From: Lepidostoma basale
Taxonomy: Eukaryota; Arthropoda; Insecta; Trichoptera; Lepidostomatidae
Direction of reading: 5' to 3'
Assembly: GCA_022606425.2 (NCBI GenBank)
Contig: JAHDVF020000731.1
Location: 221,091 to 285,090, forward strand
Length of the DNA: 64,000 nt
Shown: positions 10,281-20,654 of the stretch, in pieces
Position numbering within the stretch: position 1 is the first letter of the stretch
Layout: every line of letters begins with the position of its first letter
Position numbers and translations under genes: made by a program
The notes under the pieces: model-generated
Told to the model about the DNA's origin: nothing
The model's input: the letters and a program-made list of their open reading frames with translations, nothing else
Databases searched by the model: none

Positions 10281-10440
10281 ACGATGTTTTTTAACTACTT
10301 TTACTTGTGTCTCTATTTCCACAGCGACCAGTTTCGTCAGGTTCGCTGGCATCGACAGACTGATGACACTATTGTAAACTGAGTCCTTTACATACATACA
10401 GATCAGGGGTGGTAAACATAATTCTATACAAAAATAAACT
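10280..10440 (-). repeat. Repeat R3 copy
   Basis: Reverse-strand counterpart of 7966-8178, repeated in copy 2 at 11770-11950. Confidence 0.5.
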
Positions 10441-10802
10441 TTAAATAATTGTGTAAAATTTACTGAATTTAAATATTGGTATAACAGTTATTCAAAAAAA
10501 TTGTTCAAGTGGACATTTTGACAGCTGTCAAAAGTGTAATTTAGAAATTTGTTAGAACTGTTTAGAATTAATTTCAAATCAAAATTTAATTATTTTGTTA
10601 TGAAGTACTTGACGATATCGGAATTGTTATCGAGCAAAAATTCATTAATGTGCTATTATACAAACATTTAAACAGCCTGACAATATAAAAACATCATTCA
10701 GTGACGATTGGTGAATAAAGGAGGGTTCATCGCAGGGCTAATCACCCTGCATGGTAATAAAAATACCAGGATTACGAACACTATACTAGAGCCGTTTAGA
10801 AT

Positions 10803-10822
10803 TGAGTCTTGGGGCCATAAAT
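10803..10822 (+). repeat. Left TIR of a DNA transposon (duplicated copy)
   Basis: TGAGTCTTGGGGCCATAAAT, identical to the left TIR at 12288-12307. The matching right TIR exists only after copy 2 (13586-13605), so this end is orphaned. Confidence 0.75.
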
Positions 10823-11018
10823 GTCAATAGAGATAAGGATGGGAAGCGCGCCGGGACCGTTTTTTCATCGATCGATATACGATACAATCGACTATAATGA
10901 TTTTATAATGATCTTTACGTTATGATATGTATGATGAGGCACTAATGATTGGTCTTTACCAAATGCAATTGCAGTGCGTGTTTTTTTTGCTGTATATGTG
11001 TTTACAGCAATTAAATAA

Positions 11019-11530
11019 GTGCACAATGGTGTTCTTCTACCGACCCTTATGTATGGAAGCGAAGCATGGAACTGGCAAAGGAAGATGAAAGTAGAATAAA
11101 TGCAGTAGAAATGAGATCTCTTAGACGAATGTGTGGATATTCTGTGTATGATAGAGTGTCGAATGAAAATATAAGAAGTGAATGCGGTGCGAATGATGGT
11201 GTCATGAACAAAATAATGAAAGGATCATTAAGATGGTTTGGACATGGAAAGAATGAATGAAGAAAGAATGGTAAAAAAAATATATGTTAATGATGTAAAT
11301 GGAACCAGAAATAGAGGAAGACCGAGGAAAACGTGGCACGATCAAATAAATCAAATATTGAATATCGGCCATGTGAGGAGTCAAAGAAATCGACGCGCGT
11401 GCATGACACGATGTATGAATGTTGAGGAAGCGAGAGAAATATGTCAGGAAAGAAAGGTGTGGCAGTCCATTCTTTCTGCCTACCCCTTCGGGGAGACGGC
11501 GTGATGGTTAGTTAGTTAGTTAGTTAGTTA
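11019..11530 (+). mobile_element. LINE-A 3' end, copy 1
   Basis: The LINE codes MYGSEAWNWQR, AVEMRSLRRMCGYSVYDRVS, MKGSLRWFGH, a frameshift, then RNRGRPRKTWHDQINQ and VWQSILSAYPFGETA. (GTTA)n follows. The left target sequence TTAAATAA is at 11011-11018; its partner is missing because the duplication breakpoint lies in the tail. Confidence 0.85.
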
Positions 11531-13013
11531 GATTGTTTGTGGAAGTGCCTGGATGCGGATCGCTCAGAATAGAAGAGAATGAAAAATGCGAGAGGAGGCC
11601 TTCGTCCAGGAGTGGACGGTCAATACAGGCTGAAGAAGAAGAAGAAGAGATTGTTTAACCTACCAGCCGCCAGAAAAAAATTACCTTTGCCGATGCCGAT
11701 GGAAAGAGCATTTAGTCTGTTAGACGCGGTCTCCCCGGAATTCGACGTCTTTTTTTATTAAATAAAACGTTGTTTTTTAACTACTTTTACTTTTGTCTCT
11801 ATTTCCACAGCGACCAGTTTCGTCAGGTTCGCTGGCATCAACAGACTGATGACACTATTGTAAACTGAGTCCTTTACATACATACAGATCAGGGGTGGTA
11901 AACATAATTCTATACAAAAATAAACTTTAAATAATTATGTAAAATTTACTGAATTTAAATATTGGTATTACAGTTATTCAAAAAAATTGTTCAGGTGGAC
12001 ATTTTGACAGCTGTCAAAAGTGTAATTTAGAAATTTGTTAGAACTGTTTAGAATTAATTTCAAATCAAAATTTAATTATTTTGTTGCGAAGTACTTGACG
12101 ACATCGGAATTGTTATCGAGCAAAAATTCATTAATGTGCTATTATACAAACATTTAAACAGCCTGACAATATAAAAACATCATTCAGTGACGATTTGTGA
12201 ATAAAGGAGGGTTCATCGCAGGGCTAATCACCCTGCATGGTAATAAAAAAACAGGATTACGAACACTATACTAGAGCCGTTAAGAATTGAGTCTTGGGGC
12301 CATAAATGTCAATAGAGATAAGGATGGGAAGCGCGCCGGGACCGTTTTTTCATCGATCGATATACGATTCAATCGACTATAATGATTTTATAATGATCTG
12401 TACGTTATGATATGTACGATGTGGCACTAATGATTGGTCTTTACCAAATGCAATTGCAGTGCGTGTTTTTTTGCTGTATATGTGTTTACAGCAATTAAAT
12501 AAGTGCACGATGGTGTTCTTCTACCGACCCTTATGTATGGAAGCGAAGCATGGAACTGGCAAAGGAAGGATGAAAGTAGAATAAAAGCAGTAGAAATGAG
12601 ATCTCTTAGACGAATGTGTGGATATTCTGTGTATGATAGAGTGTCGAATGAAAATATAAGAAGTGAATGCGGTGCGAATGATGGTGTCTTGAACAAAATA
12701 ATGAAAGGATCATTAAGATGGTTTGGACATATGGAAAGAATGAATGAAGAAAGAATGGTAAAATAATTATATGTTAATGATGTAAATGGAACCAGAAATA
12801 GAGGAAGACCGAGGAAAACGTGGCACGATCAAATAAATCAAATATTGAATGTCGGCCATGTGAGGAGTCAGAAATCGACGCGCGTGCATGACACGATGTA
12901 TGAATGTTGAGGAAGCGAGAGAAATATGTCAGGAAAGAAAGGTGTGGCAGTCCATTCTTTCTGCCTACCCCTTCGGGGAGACGGCGTGATGGTTAGTTAG
13001 TTAGTTAGTTTAG
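11530..13013. repeat. Tandem duplication, copy 2
   Basis: LINE-B tail, LINE-J fragment, R3, left TIR and LINE-A follow in the same order as in copy 1. It continues past the LINE-A tail into the right half of the TIR transposon. Confidence 0.85.
12503..13013 (+). mobile_element. LINE-A 3' end with 8-bp target duplication
   Basis: TTAAATAA at 12495-12502 is repeated at 13014-13021, directly flanking the 5'-truncated start (GTGCACGATGG) and the (GTTA)n tail. Coding matches copy 1 but has a stop at MVK* and a one-base loss in RSQ. Confidence 0.85.
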
Positions 13014-13053
13014 TTAAATAAATATATTCGTGTGTCACCACTCGTTGCGCACT

Positions 13054-13257
13054 ATGGATAGTTTATTTTCTAACATTGATTTGAAGAAATTACATGGCGA
13101 TATTAGCCCTCAAACTCGAACAGTGATTCACAACGTATTCCTGTTTGTCAATGAATTAAAAAGTGATCCGAATAAAATGGTTTCTCTTAATTTCAACAAA
13201 CCACGTGAAATGGCCGCGTTTATTTGTGGTGTGAGTAGAGCGACAGTGGACTTTTAA
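13054..13257 (+). pseudogene. Transposase N-terminal fragment, HTH-like
   Basis: This 67-codon frame starts MDSLFSNIDLKKLHGDIS and ends AAFICGVSRATVDF. The GVSRATV end has the recognition-helix style seen at the N-terminus of insect DDE transposases. It lies inside the 20-bp TIR element and is not followed by a catalytic region. A GTGAGT inside CGVS could be a splice donor. Family assignment is inference. Confidence 0.4.
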
Positions 13258-13715
13258 GGGCCACAATATGATCTACTTTGTTTCTTATACTTAACTTTCT
13301 TTCTGTGTTTATAGACATACGGTACACAATTTTTAAAATTTAACAATTTTTCGGTTTATACTGGTATTTAATTTAGTATCTTGTAGTCACAAATTTCATA
13401 CGAATTTAAACGCACATAAAACCAGTAAATAAAGTTTAATATCAAAACTTTTTTAACTCGTTAAAGTTTATGAACAAGATATGATAATAAACGTTACTTA
13501 TCGATATATTTATTTTATTGTTACGTCCAACCCTAAACCGCTCCATAAGGCCCGTAAGTGCAAGCGAGATAGACATAGGGAAATGATTTATGGCCCCAAG
13601 ACTCAGATGCTAGCGGCTACAATATAACACAATGGCCGCTACTGCTGGAGGGAGATGGCCAGGGATAGAAGTCAGTAGAACTAAGTCCCACACCGGGATG
13701 TAGCGCCAAGAAGAT

Positions 13716-14418
13716 GATATAAACCTGAAACTCACATTCGTTAGTCATATTGATGACATGGTGGACAAATCTCTCAGAACATTGGGATTTATTCTACGCA
13801 CATGCAAACCTTTCATTATTTACAACCATGGTTCACTCACGCCTTGAATATGTATCTCCCGTTTGGTCTCCTTATTAAGCGGTGGTGTAATCGGGTGGTG
13901 GTCTAGGGGATAGAACGCTTGGCTCCTGATCCAGGGGACATGGGTTCAAGCCTGGACACGACCAGATTCCTTCTTCATAATAATGAGCTATTTTCTGCTC
14001 ACATTGGAGATTATAAAATAATTTCTAATATTAATTATTAAAATCCTTGGTATTAGTCTTTAAAAAAAAAAAAAAAAATGCAGCACATATCCAACGCATT
14101 GAAAGAGTGCAATTTTTTATTATTAAACATATTAATTTTAAAATGTGCAAGTCGTTCTCTGATTACAAATCTGCCCTAATTTTTCACTCCTTGGACTCTC
14201 TTGAAAATAGACGTACTCTTCATGATATGATGTTGCTTCATAAAATAATTCACTTTAAAATTGACAATTCTGAATTTCTCAGCAAATTGTCACTCAATAC
14301 CCCCATGTCTCGCACGAGACACACCGTTAGCCAAGTTTTCCATCTTCCTGTTTATCGCACTAACTACGCTCAGAGCGCGGCATTGTATCGAATCTGTGAT
14401 AACTACAACAAAAGCTAA
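13716..14418 (+). mobile_element. LINE-J-type RT C-terminal region, split by a SINE
   Basis: The first part reads HIDDMVDKSLRTLGFILRTC and EYVSPVWSPY (to about 13878). After a SINE the frame resumes with AHIQRIERVQ, SLENRRTLHDMMLLHKI and YRICDNYNKS, with a stop at 14418. The two parts belong to one thumb/C-terminal domain. A 3' UTR follows to about 14770, ending in an (AAAAC)n-like tail. Confidence 0.75.
13880..14062 (+). mobile_element. tRNA-derived SINE
   Basis: The head has an A-box-like TGGTCTAGGGG and a B-box-like GGGTTCAAGCCTGG about 40 bases apart. It ends in a poly-A run at 14062-14077. It interrupts a LINE-J frame. It is not a functional tRNA: the cloverleaf does not close. Confidence 0.65.
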
Positions 14419-14774
14419 GCGAGCGAAATTTTAAGAAAATGATCGGAGCCACATTTCGGCGTAGATGTGACCACGATGTTACGTGATATTATAATACTCG
14501 TATATAACTTTTTTAATTTACATAAATTTTATTTTTTATTTTCAGTACTATAAGTATTTTAACTCTTAAATATTATGTATATCTTATTTTGTCTTAGTTT
14601 AACTTCAATCTTGTTTCACACTATAATATGTTAATTGTTAACTTTTATTTCATATTTGTGGTAGCATGTAATTGGCCTTATTTTAATTATTCTAAATTTT
14701 TTTTTTTATATATGTGTTATTGATATCGTTGTATGTTACCCTTAATAAATAAAACAAAAACAAAACAAAAATCA

Positions 14775-15490
14775 TTATTTTACGACCGAAGAAAACGTAT
14801 CACGATCAAATCAATCAAATTTTAAATATCGGTCACACGATGAGTCGGTGAAATCGACGTGTTTGCATGACACGATGTATAAATGTTAAGGAATCTATGT
14901 ATGTCTGTCAAGAACAGTGTGGCGGTTCTTCTTTCATTCAGCTATCCACCCATCTATCGACTTCAGGAGTCCGCAAAAGTGGTAATGGTAACATATGATT
15001 AGGTCGTACCACCCTTGCCAAAATGTTAGGGACCAACTCTATGCAGTTTCGAAAAGATGGACATTTCGTAACCCATTGCTTTAAATCAGTGGTTCCCAAA
15101 CTTATTTGTCCTGTGGACCCCCTGCTGATTTCTTTTATTTTTTGCAGACCCCCTGAATGAGAATGAGCTAAAAGGTCGCCGTAAATCTTGCGCGGACCCC
15201 CCGACGTTGTTTAGGGAACCCCAAATCAATTTTAATATTCCACGGAATGAAATTAACACCCCGTGAATGATCCTAGAGACCCCTGGGGGTCCGTACGGAC
15301 CGCTTTGGGAACCACTGCTTTAGATTAATCGGAGGATATTTCGAGAGCTCGGCCGTGCTGGTGGAAGCCTTTTTGTTTCTGATACAGCATAGATTGCTTT
15401 ACCTACCGACTGCCAGAACCAATCTGCCTTTGGTGATACCGGTGGAAAGAGCAATAAGTATGTTGGACGCGGTCTCCCCGGAAATCGAAT
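14775..15490 (+). mobile_element. Second copy of the LINE-A/LINE-J chimeric repeat
   Basis: Homologous to 9105-9490, then extends further into LINE-J (LPTARTNLPLVIPVERAISM). It is interrupted at 15087-15317 by a hAT MITE. Confidence 0.7.
15087..15317. mobile_element. hAT-type MITE with 8-bp target duplication
   Basis: It starts CAGTGGTTCCCAAACT and ends TTTGGGAACCACTG. CTTTAAAT (15079-15086) and CTTTAGAT (15318-15325) are the 8-bp duplication with one mismatch. At 231 bp it has no coding capacity. Eight-bp duplications and a CAGTG start are hAT hallmarks. Confidence 0.88.
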
Positions 15491-15539
15491 CTTTTGGAAT
15501 TTATTTCCAAAATAAATCTTTATAACATCTGTCAGATCA

Positions 15540-15735
15540 TGTAAACAAAAACAATTTTATAATATTTTTATAAATATGTATCTTTACTGAAGAAGGACTG
15601 TGTGTCCGAAACATGTCTGTATAATTTTATTTTTAATAAAAGTGTTGTATATACAAAGTTTATAAAAAAGAAATAAACCATCATAACAACACATACTCGT
15701 AGTATGGCGTATATAGAAGAGATTTGAATTGATTT
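15540..15735 (+). repeat. HH1 foldback family, right arm only
   Basis: This matches the right arm of the complete foldback elements: hammerhead core, AAAGTGTTGTATATACAAAG block, then ATAAAAAAGAAA and a TATGGCG end. The left arm is absent. Confidence 0.6.
15587..15617 (+). ncRNA. Hammerhead-like ribozyme core, family HH1
   Basis: CUGAAGA (fits CUGANGA), an extra A, stem II GGAC/GUCC, GAAA, palindromic stem III ACAUGU, then C at the cleavage position. Stem I is weak (A-U and a wobble only). Confidence 0.5.
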
Positions 15736-15799
15736 CAGTACACCATAATTGTAGTACCATATTTTTGATACACATTTGCAAAATTGTAAACTGTAAACG

Positions 15800-16045
15800 G
15801 TCGATCTTCGTGGCAGAAAGGTAAGAGCTGTGACTTCCATACCGAAGGTCCCTGGTTCGATTCCCGGCGATGGCAGTGTGATTGTCACACTGTCTTTGGT
15901 CTGGTGTAGAATTCTCGTAATAAAATGGCGATAGATTGGCTACCTACCACATGTCATAAGAATCAATATAATAGCTCAAATAAATTGTATACAGTAATTG
16001 GGTTCAAACGACCTGTTGTATACGAGAAAAAAAAATATTATAAAA
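15800..16045 (+). mobile_element. tRNA-derived SINE
   Basis: A-box-like TGGCAGAAAGGTAAGAG and B-box GGTTCGATTCCCGG at proper spacing. A TTTGGTCTGGTGTAGA body shared with 39837-39990 follows, with an A-rich end near 16025. It lacks a complete cloverleaf. Confidence 0.65.
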
Positions 16046-16049
16046 GGAT

Positions 16050-16425
16050 TTTTAAAAAACGCCTGCAGTTCCTGTTGTGCGATTATCCTTTTTCATAACT
16101 TTAAGAATAAATTTTAATATATTTTGATGTTATGCTAAGCAAGGTCTAGCGAAAACGTAAGCCCTGAAATCCGCCTTTGATGAAAAACGGTAAAAGTAAT
16201 TTGTTCTAACCCGCAGCACCTCTAGAGAAATTAATAATACTACTAGCTTGCTCGAGGAAAATACCTTTGCGCTTAATTTTAAAAGATAAAATTCATTCAA
16301 TTTACAATTTATGTGGTGCCAGGGGGGTAAACTGAAACAAGGGTAGTTAAAAATTTACTTGAAATAACATCGCACCAATAAGGGGTGGCGTAAATCTTGA
16401 TATTAAAAAAATACTAAGTAACTAA
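16050..16425. other. Unassigned stretch
   Basis: I recognised no frame or repeat here. Confidence 0.3.
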
Positions 16426-16762
16426 GTTTACGTCTCCGTCTCCGAGATAAAATCAGAAATGAGGAGATTAGACGCCGAACAAAAATAACGGACATCATGG
16501 AATAACTAGCGAGACTGAAGTGGCAATGGGCGGGTCATATGGCGAGACAGAGTGAGGATAGATGGACCCAGAAAATAATAAGGTGGAGACCATGGGAGAA
16601 TAGGAGAAACGTCGGCAGGTCGCAAAAAAGATGGGCCGACGACATTGTTGCCGTGGGGGGGAAAATGTGGCTACGGCTGGCAGGACATAGAGACGAGTGG
16701 AAGAGAAGGGAAGAGGCCTATGTCGAGCAGTGGACCGATAAAGGCTGACGAAGAAGAAGAAC
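16425..16762 (+). mobile_element. LINE-B RT C-terminal region
   Basis: It reads LRDKIRNEEIRRRTKI, LKWQWAGHMARQSEDRW, a GRSQKRWADDIV box and KRREEAYVEQWTDKG, with a stop at 16748 and GAAGAAGAAGAA after it. One stop lies upstream at ME*LARL. This is a typical basic tail of a truncated non-LTR element. Confidence 0.75.
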
Positions 16763-16778
16763 TAACTAAGTTAACTCA

Positions 16779-17162
16779 ATGAAGAGACTGAAAGCATTTG
16801 AAATGTGGCTCCATCGCCGAATGCTCAGAGTTCCCTGGACAGACATGGTTACCAATACCGAAGTCCTGAGGCGAGCTAAAGTTGACAGGGAACTGTTATC
16901 AACTATCAAGGTTCGAAAGATCTCACATCTGGGTGATATACTGCATGGGGAAAAATACCACCTTCTCCAACTGATATTGGAGGGGAAATTTGAGGGACGC
17001 CGAGGGCTCGGAAGAAGACAAATGTCCTGGCTGCGAAACGTGAGGGAGTGGACACGCACCCGAAGTGTGGAACTGTTCCGAGCGGCGCAGGACAAGGACA
17101 GGTTCGCCGAGGTAATCGCCAACGTTGAGTGGACCCGACAGGGCACTTGAAGAAGAAGAAGA
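16779..17162 (+). mobile_element. LINE-D RT C-terminal region
   Basis: It reads RLKAFEMWLHRRMLRVPWTD, NTEVLRRAKVDRELLSTI, QMSWLRNVREWT and RFAEVIANV, then TRQGT, a stop and (GAA)n. It is nearly identical to 38460-38867. Confidence 0.8.
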
Positions 17163-17360
17163 ACTTACTAACCATCCCACCGTGTCCCCGAAGGGGTAGG
17201 CAGAAATAATGAAATGCTACACTTTTCTTTCCTGACATATTTCTTTCGTTTCCTGAACATTCATACATCGTGTCATGCACGCGCGTCGATTTCTCTGACT
17301 CCTCAGATGGCCGACATTCAATATTTGATTTATTTCAATCTATGATTTATTTCCATTTAC
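17163..17360 (-). mobile_element. LINE-A 3' end
   Basis: Minus-strand LINE-A terminal block from the tail at 17163 through RNRRACMTRC and NIGH-type codons. It abuts the (GAA)n tail of the preceding LINE-D. Confidence 0.7.
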
Positions 17361-17365
17361 ATAAA

Positions 17366-17887
17366 CTAACTAACTAACCATCACGCCGTCTTCCCGGAGG
17401 GGTAGGCAGAAAGAATGGAACGCCACACTGTTCCGTCCTGACATACTTCTCTCGCTTCCTCTACATTCATACATCTTGTCATGCACGCACGTCGATTTCT
17501 TCGACTCCTCACGTGACCGACATTCAATATTTGATTGATTTGATCGTGCAACGTTTTCCTCGGCCTTCCTCTATTTCTAGCTCCGTTCACGCCGTTAACA
17601 TATACCTTCTGTACCATTCTGTCTTCACTCATTCTTTCAATGTGTCCAAACCATCTTAATGACCCTTTCCTTATTTTGTTCATAACACTTTCATTCGCAC
17701 CACATTCACTTCTTATACTTGCATTTGTCACTCTATCATATACAGTTACATTGTTTACATCCATCCAGTTACATCCATTTACATTGTTAACATATAATTT
17801 TTTCACCATGCTTTCTTCATTCATACTTTCCAAACGTTGTCCAAACCATCTTAATGATCCTTTCATTATTTTGTTCATAAAACACAA
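17366..17887 (-). mobile_element. LINE-A 3' end with rearranged repeat of its coding block
   Basis: The 168-codon minus frame contains two copies of the NKI(M/R)KGSLRWFG(Q/H) block. One is at the start (17887-17840) followed by VKKLYVNNVNG; the other is in register before QKVYVNGVNGARNRGRPRK. An internal partial duplication or template jump probably produced this. It ends VWRSILSAYPSGKTA. Confidence 0.8.
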
Positions 17888-17889
17888 GC

Positions 17890-18355
17890 AGAAGAAGAAT
17901 TATCTACATATACTCGTATTCAATGATAAACATCAGACTATCAGGAAAAAACGTGGTAAAATATAACGTCATTGTTCAAGAAACAATACAAAAAAATAAA
18001 AATAGCGTAATAATTTCAAAAGGGGTTTATCACCACTGATCAATTTAAAGATAATACATATATTTTTACATGTATCTCCCTCATCCCTTCATCTGAGGTG
18101 GTTATAGAAAATTTGATACGGGTCTGAAAAAAACGATGTCGCTTGCGAAAATATTGACGAAAAATATATCGCTTTGTCTTATAAAAATATTTGGATGGTT
18201 TATTGATGTTTACCAAAGCCAAACATGAATCTTGGATATAATAATTTACATAAATTTATACTTGTATATACCATAAGTTTCAAATATATTACAATTTTAT
18301 TTTAAATGAATGATCAAAGGATCTTAAAATATATGTTTCAAAATTTAATATTGTT
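17890..18355. other. AT-rich stretch, nothing recognised
   Basis: No coding-like frame and no repeat found. Confidence 0.3.
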
Positions 18356-18357
18356 CG

Positions 18358-18740
18358 TGAATTAATTGTATCTCAATAGAGACGAAGATGCAAATTGGAA
18401 ACTGAATATGGTTGATCAAGGTGTCTACAGGACTTATGACTTGTCATTGGTTGGGTTAAGCGCACGCTTTATGTAATTACAACATTCCCCATTCCACCTT
18501 TCTTATGACCATGTCTGCCAAATTTTTGGAAGTTGTATATATGTTAAAGTCCAACACCAGAATTCACATGTAAGTTTCAATGCGCCATGTATGAAGATTT
18601 GATTATATATGTTAATCTCTGAATTGATAACCCGCAATGGGTGAAATCCAGTATTCGTATGCAAGTATATGTATACATTCAAAAAATATTTTAATATTGT
18701 TATTTGAAATTCCACCGTTGAAATTCTTTATTAAATTAAA
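18358..18740. repeat. Repeat B copy
   Basis: It begins at TTAATTGTATCTCAATAGAG. It includes the block that follows in reverse order in other copies (ATGACTTGTCATTGGTTGGG), and near 18630 the ACCCGCAATGGGTGAAATCC block. Confidence 0.6.
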
Positions 18741-18744
18741 TATT

Positions 18745-19005
18745 TTTCTTCTTCTTCAAGTGCCCTGTCTGGTCCCAACTCGAGCACCTCGGCGAACCTG
18801 TCCCTGTCCTGCGCCGCTCGGAACAGCTCCTCCACTCTTTGAACACCGGTCCACTCCCTCATGTTCCGCAGCCAGAACATCTGTTTCCTACCGGGCCCTT
18901 TTCGTCCCTTAATTTTCTTCTCCAAGTTGGAGAATGTGGTACTTTTCTCACGCAGTACATGACCCAGATATGAAATCTTCCAAACCATTGTAAATAACGA
19001 AAACA
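18745..19005 (-). mobile_element. LINE-D 3' end
   Basis: Minus frame: KISYLGHVLREKSTTFSNLE, GRKQMFWLRNMREWTG, EELFRAAQDRDRFAEVLELG, then the tail at 18747-18759. It lies inside repeat B sequence. Confidence 0.75.
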
Positions 19006-19129
19006 TTTTTTTTTATAATTTTTATGTATTTGAAAGTGAGTATGGCTGGATGAGGCAAAACTTTCTAGAATTTGTTTTTTGAATATATATAAATACTTGT
19101 AGACAAATACTGGATTTTACCCATTGCGG

Positions 19130-19427
19130 GTTAATAATTTTTTAAGGATTAATTGTATCTCAATAGAGACGAAGATGTAAATTGTTTTTTTTTGGAAACA
19201 GAATATGGTAGTCGAGGAATTTTTGGAACTTGTATATATGCTACTATGTTAAATAATTTGTCAGACGTGGTGGTCGTAAGAAGTGCGGAATGGGAAATCT
19301 TGTTAACATAAAGTGATCGCTTAATCCAACCAATGACAGGTCATAAGTGTTGTAAACGCCTCGACTACTATATTCTGTTTAAAAAAAATTACATCTTCGT
19401 CTCTATTGAGATACAATTAATCATTAA
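19130..19427. repeat. Repeat B, palindromic copy
   Basis: GATTAATTGTATCTCAATAG at 19148 is inverted at 19402-19426. The arms extend through GAGACGAAGATGTAA. The interior holds the usual block with ACCAATGACAGGTCATAAGT. Confidence 0.65.
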
Positions 19428-19439
19428 AAACTTTCTAGC

Positions 19440-19905
19440 TTTCTTCTTCTCTGGTTTCAATCCTGGGATTGGTTTGCAGCAATTTCCTCCATTATTCTCT
19501 TCCATTTTTCCCTGTCTTGTGCGGCTCTTTTGAGATCTGCATATGATGAGCAGCGTACGTCCACCAACAGGTCCTCCAGGTACTCTCGGCGTGGGCGTCC
19601 CCTAGAGTTTGTCCCCTCGATCATACCCTCCATTATGGCATGCAAGAGACCTTCTTGACGTATTACATGGCCGATCCATCTTGCAAGCCTTTCGGACAAG
19701 GTCCTGAGCAGGTGCCTTCCTCCTTCGATTCCTTGAAGAACTTCCTCATTCGTGATGTGGTCTCTCCAGGAAATTCCAAAGAGTCTTTTATAGGACCACA
19801 TCTCAAAAGCCTCTAGTCTCCGCTTATCCCTTTCGGATAGGCACCATGTCTCGCAGCCGTACATCAAGACACTCCATACAGGTCTTGATGAGGAGTATTC
19901 TCAGT
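19440..19905 (-). mobile_element. LINE-E RT C-terminal region
   Basis: Minus frame: MMYGCETWCLSERDKRRLEA, YKRLFGISWRDHITNEEVL, HVIRQEGLLHAIMEGMIEGT, SRGRPRREYLEDLLVDVRCS and RAAQDREKWKRIMEE, then a stop. A (GAA)-type tail follows at 19441-19449. A near copy lies at 43510-44000. Confidence 0.8.
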
Positions 19906-20229
19906 TTTAGGTCTATATTATTTGATTCTATTATATTCTAGCTTTAAGAAGCAATTTTTTCCAAAAGTTAATTGAAATAATTATTTTATTTGTTTTTAAC
20001 ATCACTTATTTGTTTTTTAAGAACCAACGGGTTTCGGTACCACCGTAGTTTTGTCAGGTTAACAAAACAAATTTCGGTTGGAGCGAAACCGGTTGGTTAT
20101 AAAAATCAAATAACGTAGAAGTAAAACGAATTGCATAAGTGTATGTTTATAGGGAGAATAAAAAGCTGTTCAAAATGTGTATATTATGTAATAATGAAGA
20201 CTCAACAAAGCAATCGGACCCTTCGCAAT

Positions 20230-20640
20230 GCTTCGTCCTAAGTGGGGTTAAAAACGTACTGCTGTAGACTTGGAAATCTCGGACGTTATTGGAAAATTCC
20301 AGGTGGTTCCTTCGCTTAATATTCAAGATCTTTTAGCGCCAAACAGTGCCAAATGTCGTTCTTGGGCCATGGCAAGCGAAAAACTAATCAGAGAACAAGT
20401 CGCTAGACGCAAATGGCTGTGGATCGATCACGCTCTGCGACGGAACCAAGCCTGCCTCGCTCAGGGCGCATTAGACTGGTCCACTGTGAGTGGAAAGAGG
20501 AAATGAGGCAGACCTAGAACCACCTGGACAAGAACCAGATGTTAAAGCAGCAGTTATCAGGCATCAGGCGTGCGATAGAGTCTGGTGGAGAAGGTTCCTT
20601 GAGGCCCTGTGTACCTAGGAGGTGTTACAGGCCAAAAATA
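20230..20640 (+). mobile_element. LINE-F RT C-terminal fragment
   Basis: It reads DLEISDVIGKFQVVPSLNIQ, EQVARRKWLWIDHALRRNQA and CLAQGALDWS, with a stop at GKRK*GRPRTTW. The family is represented more intactly at 47830-48250. Confidence 0.7.
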
Positions 20641-20654
20641 TGCAGGAATATTTG

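Larger units (their letters stand above)
9495..11530. repeat. Tandem duplication, copy 1
   Basis: Apart from the LINE-J insert at 9607-10150, this copy matches 11530-13013 almost base for base. It ends in the LINE-A (GTTA)n tail, joined directly to the start of copy 2. Confidence 0.85.
12288..13605 (+). mobile_element. DNA transposon with 20-bp TIRs, split by LINE-A
   Basis: TGAGTCTTGGGGCCATAAAT at 12288-12307 is perfectly inverted at 13586-13605. Removing the LINE-A leaves about 0.8 kb. It holds a short frame at 13054-13257 but no DDE domain, so it is non-autonomous. I could not define a target duplication. Confidence 0.7.

Noticed and set aside
10300..10420. Repeat R3 core as a third hammerhead family
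   Set aside because: The conserved motif is CUGUCGA before the GCGAAAC part in every copy. The invariant A is U throughout and stem II is weak. Kept as an unexplained structured repeat.
12990..13013. (TTAG)n runs as telomeric repeats
   Set aside because: The insect telomere unit is TTAGG. These runs are 4-mers, always after the same LINE-A or SINE-A terminal block, so they are retrotransposon tails.
13890..13965. tRNA genes at 13890, 15800 and 61260 (minus)
   Set aside because: A and B boxes are present but acceptor and anticodon stems do not close, and each is followed by a SINE body or an A-rich end.
20010..20110. TTTCGGT/ACCGAAA palindromes as ribozyme cores
   Set aside because: GAAAC motifs occur but no CUGANGA precedes them with a fitting stem II.
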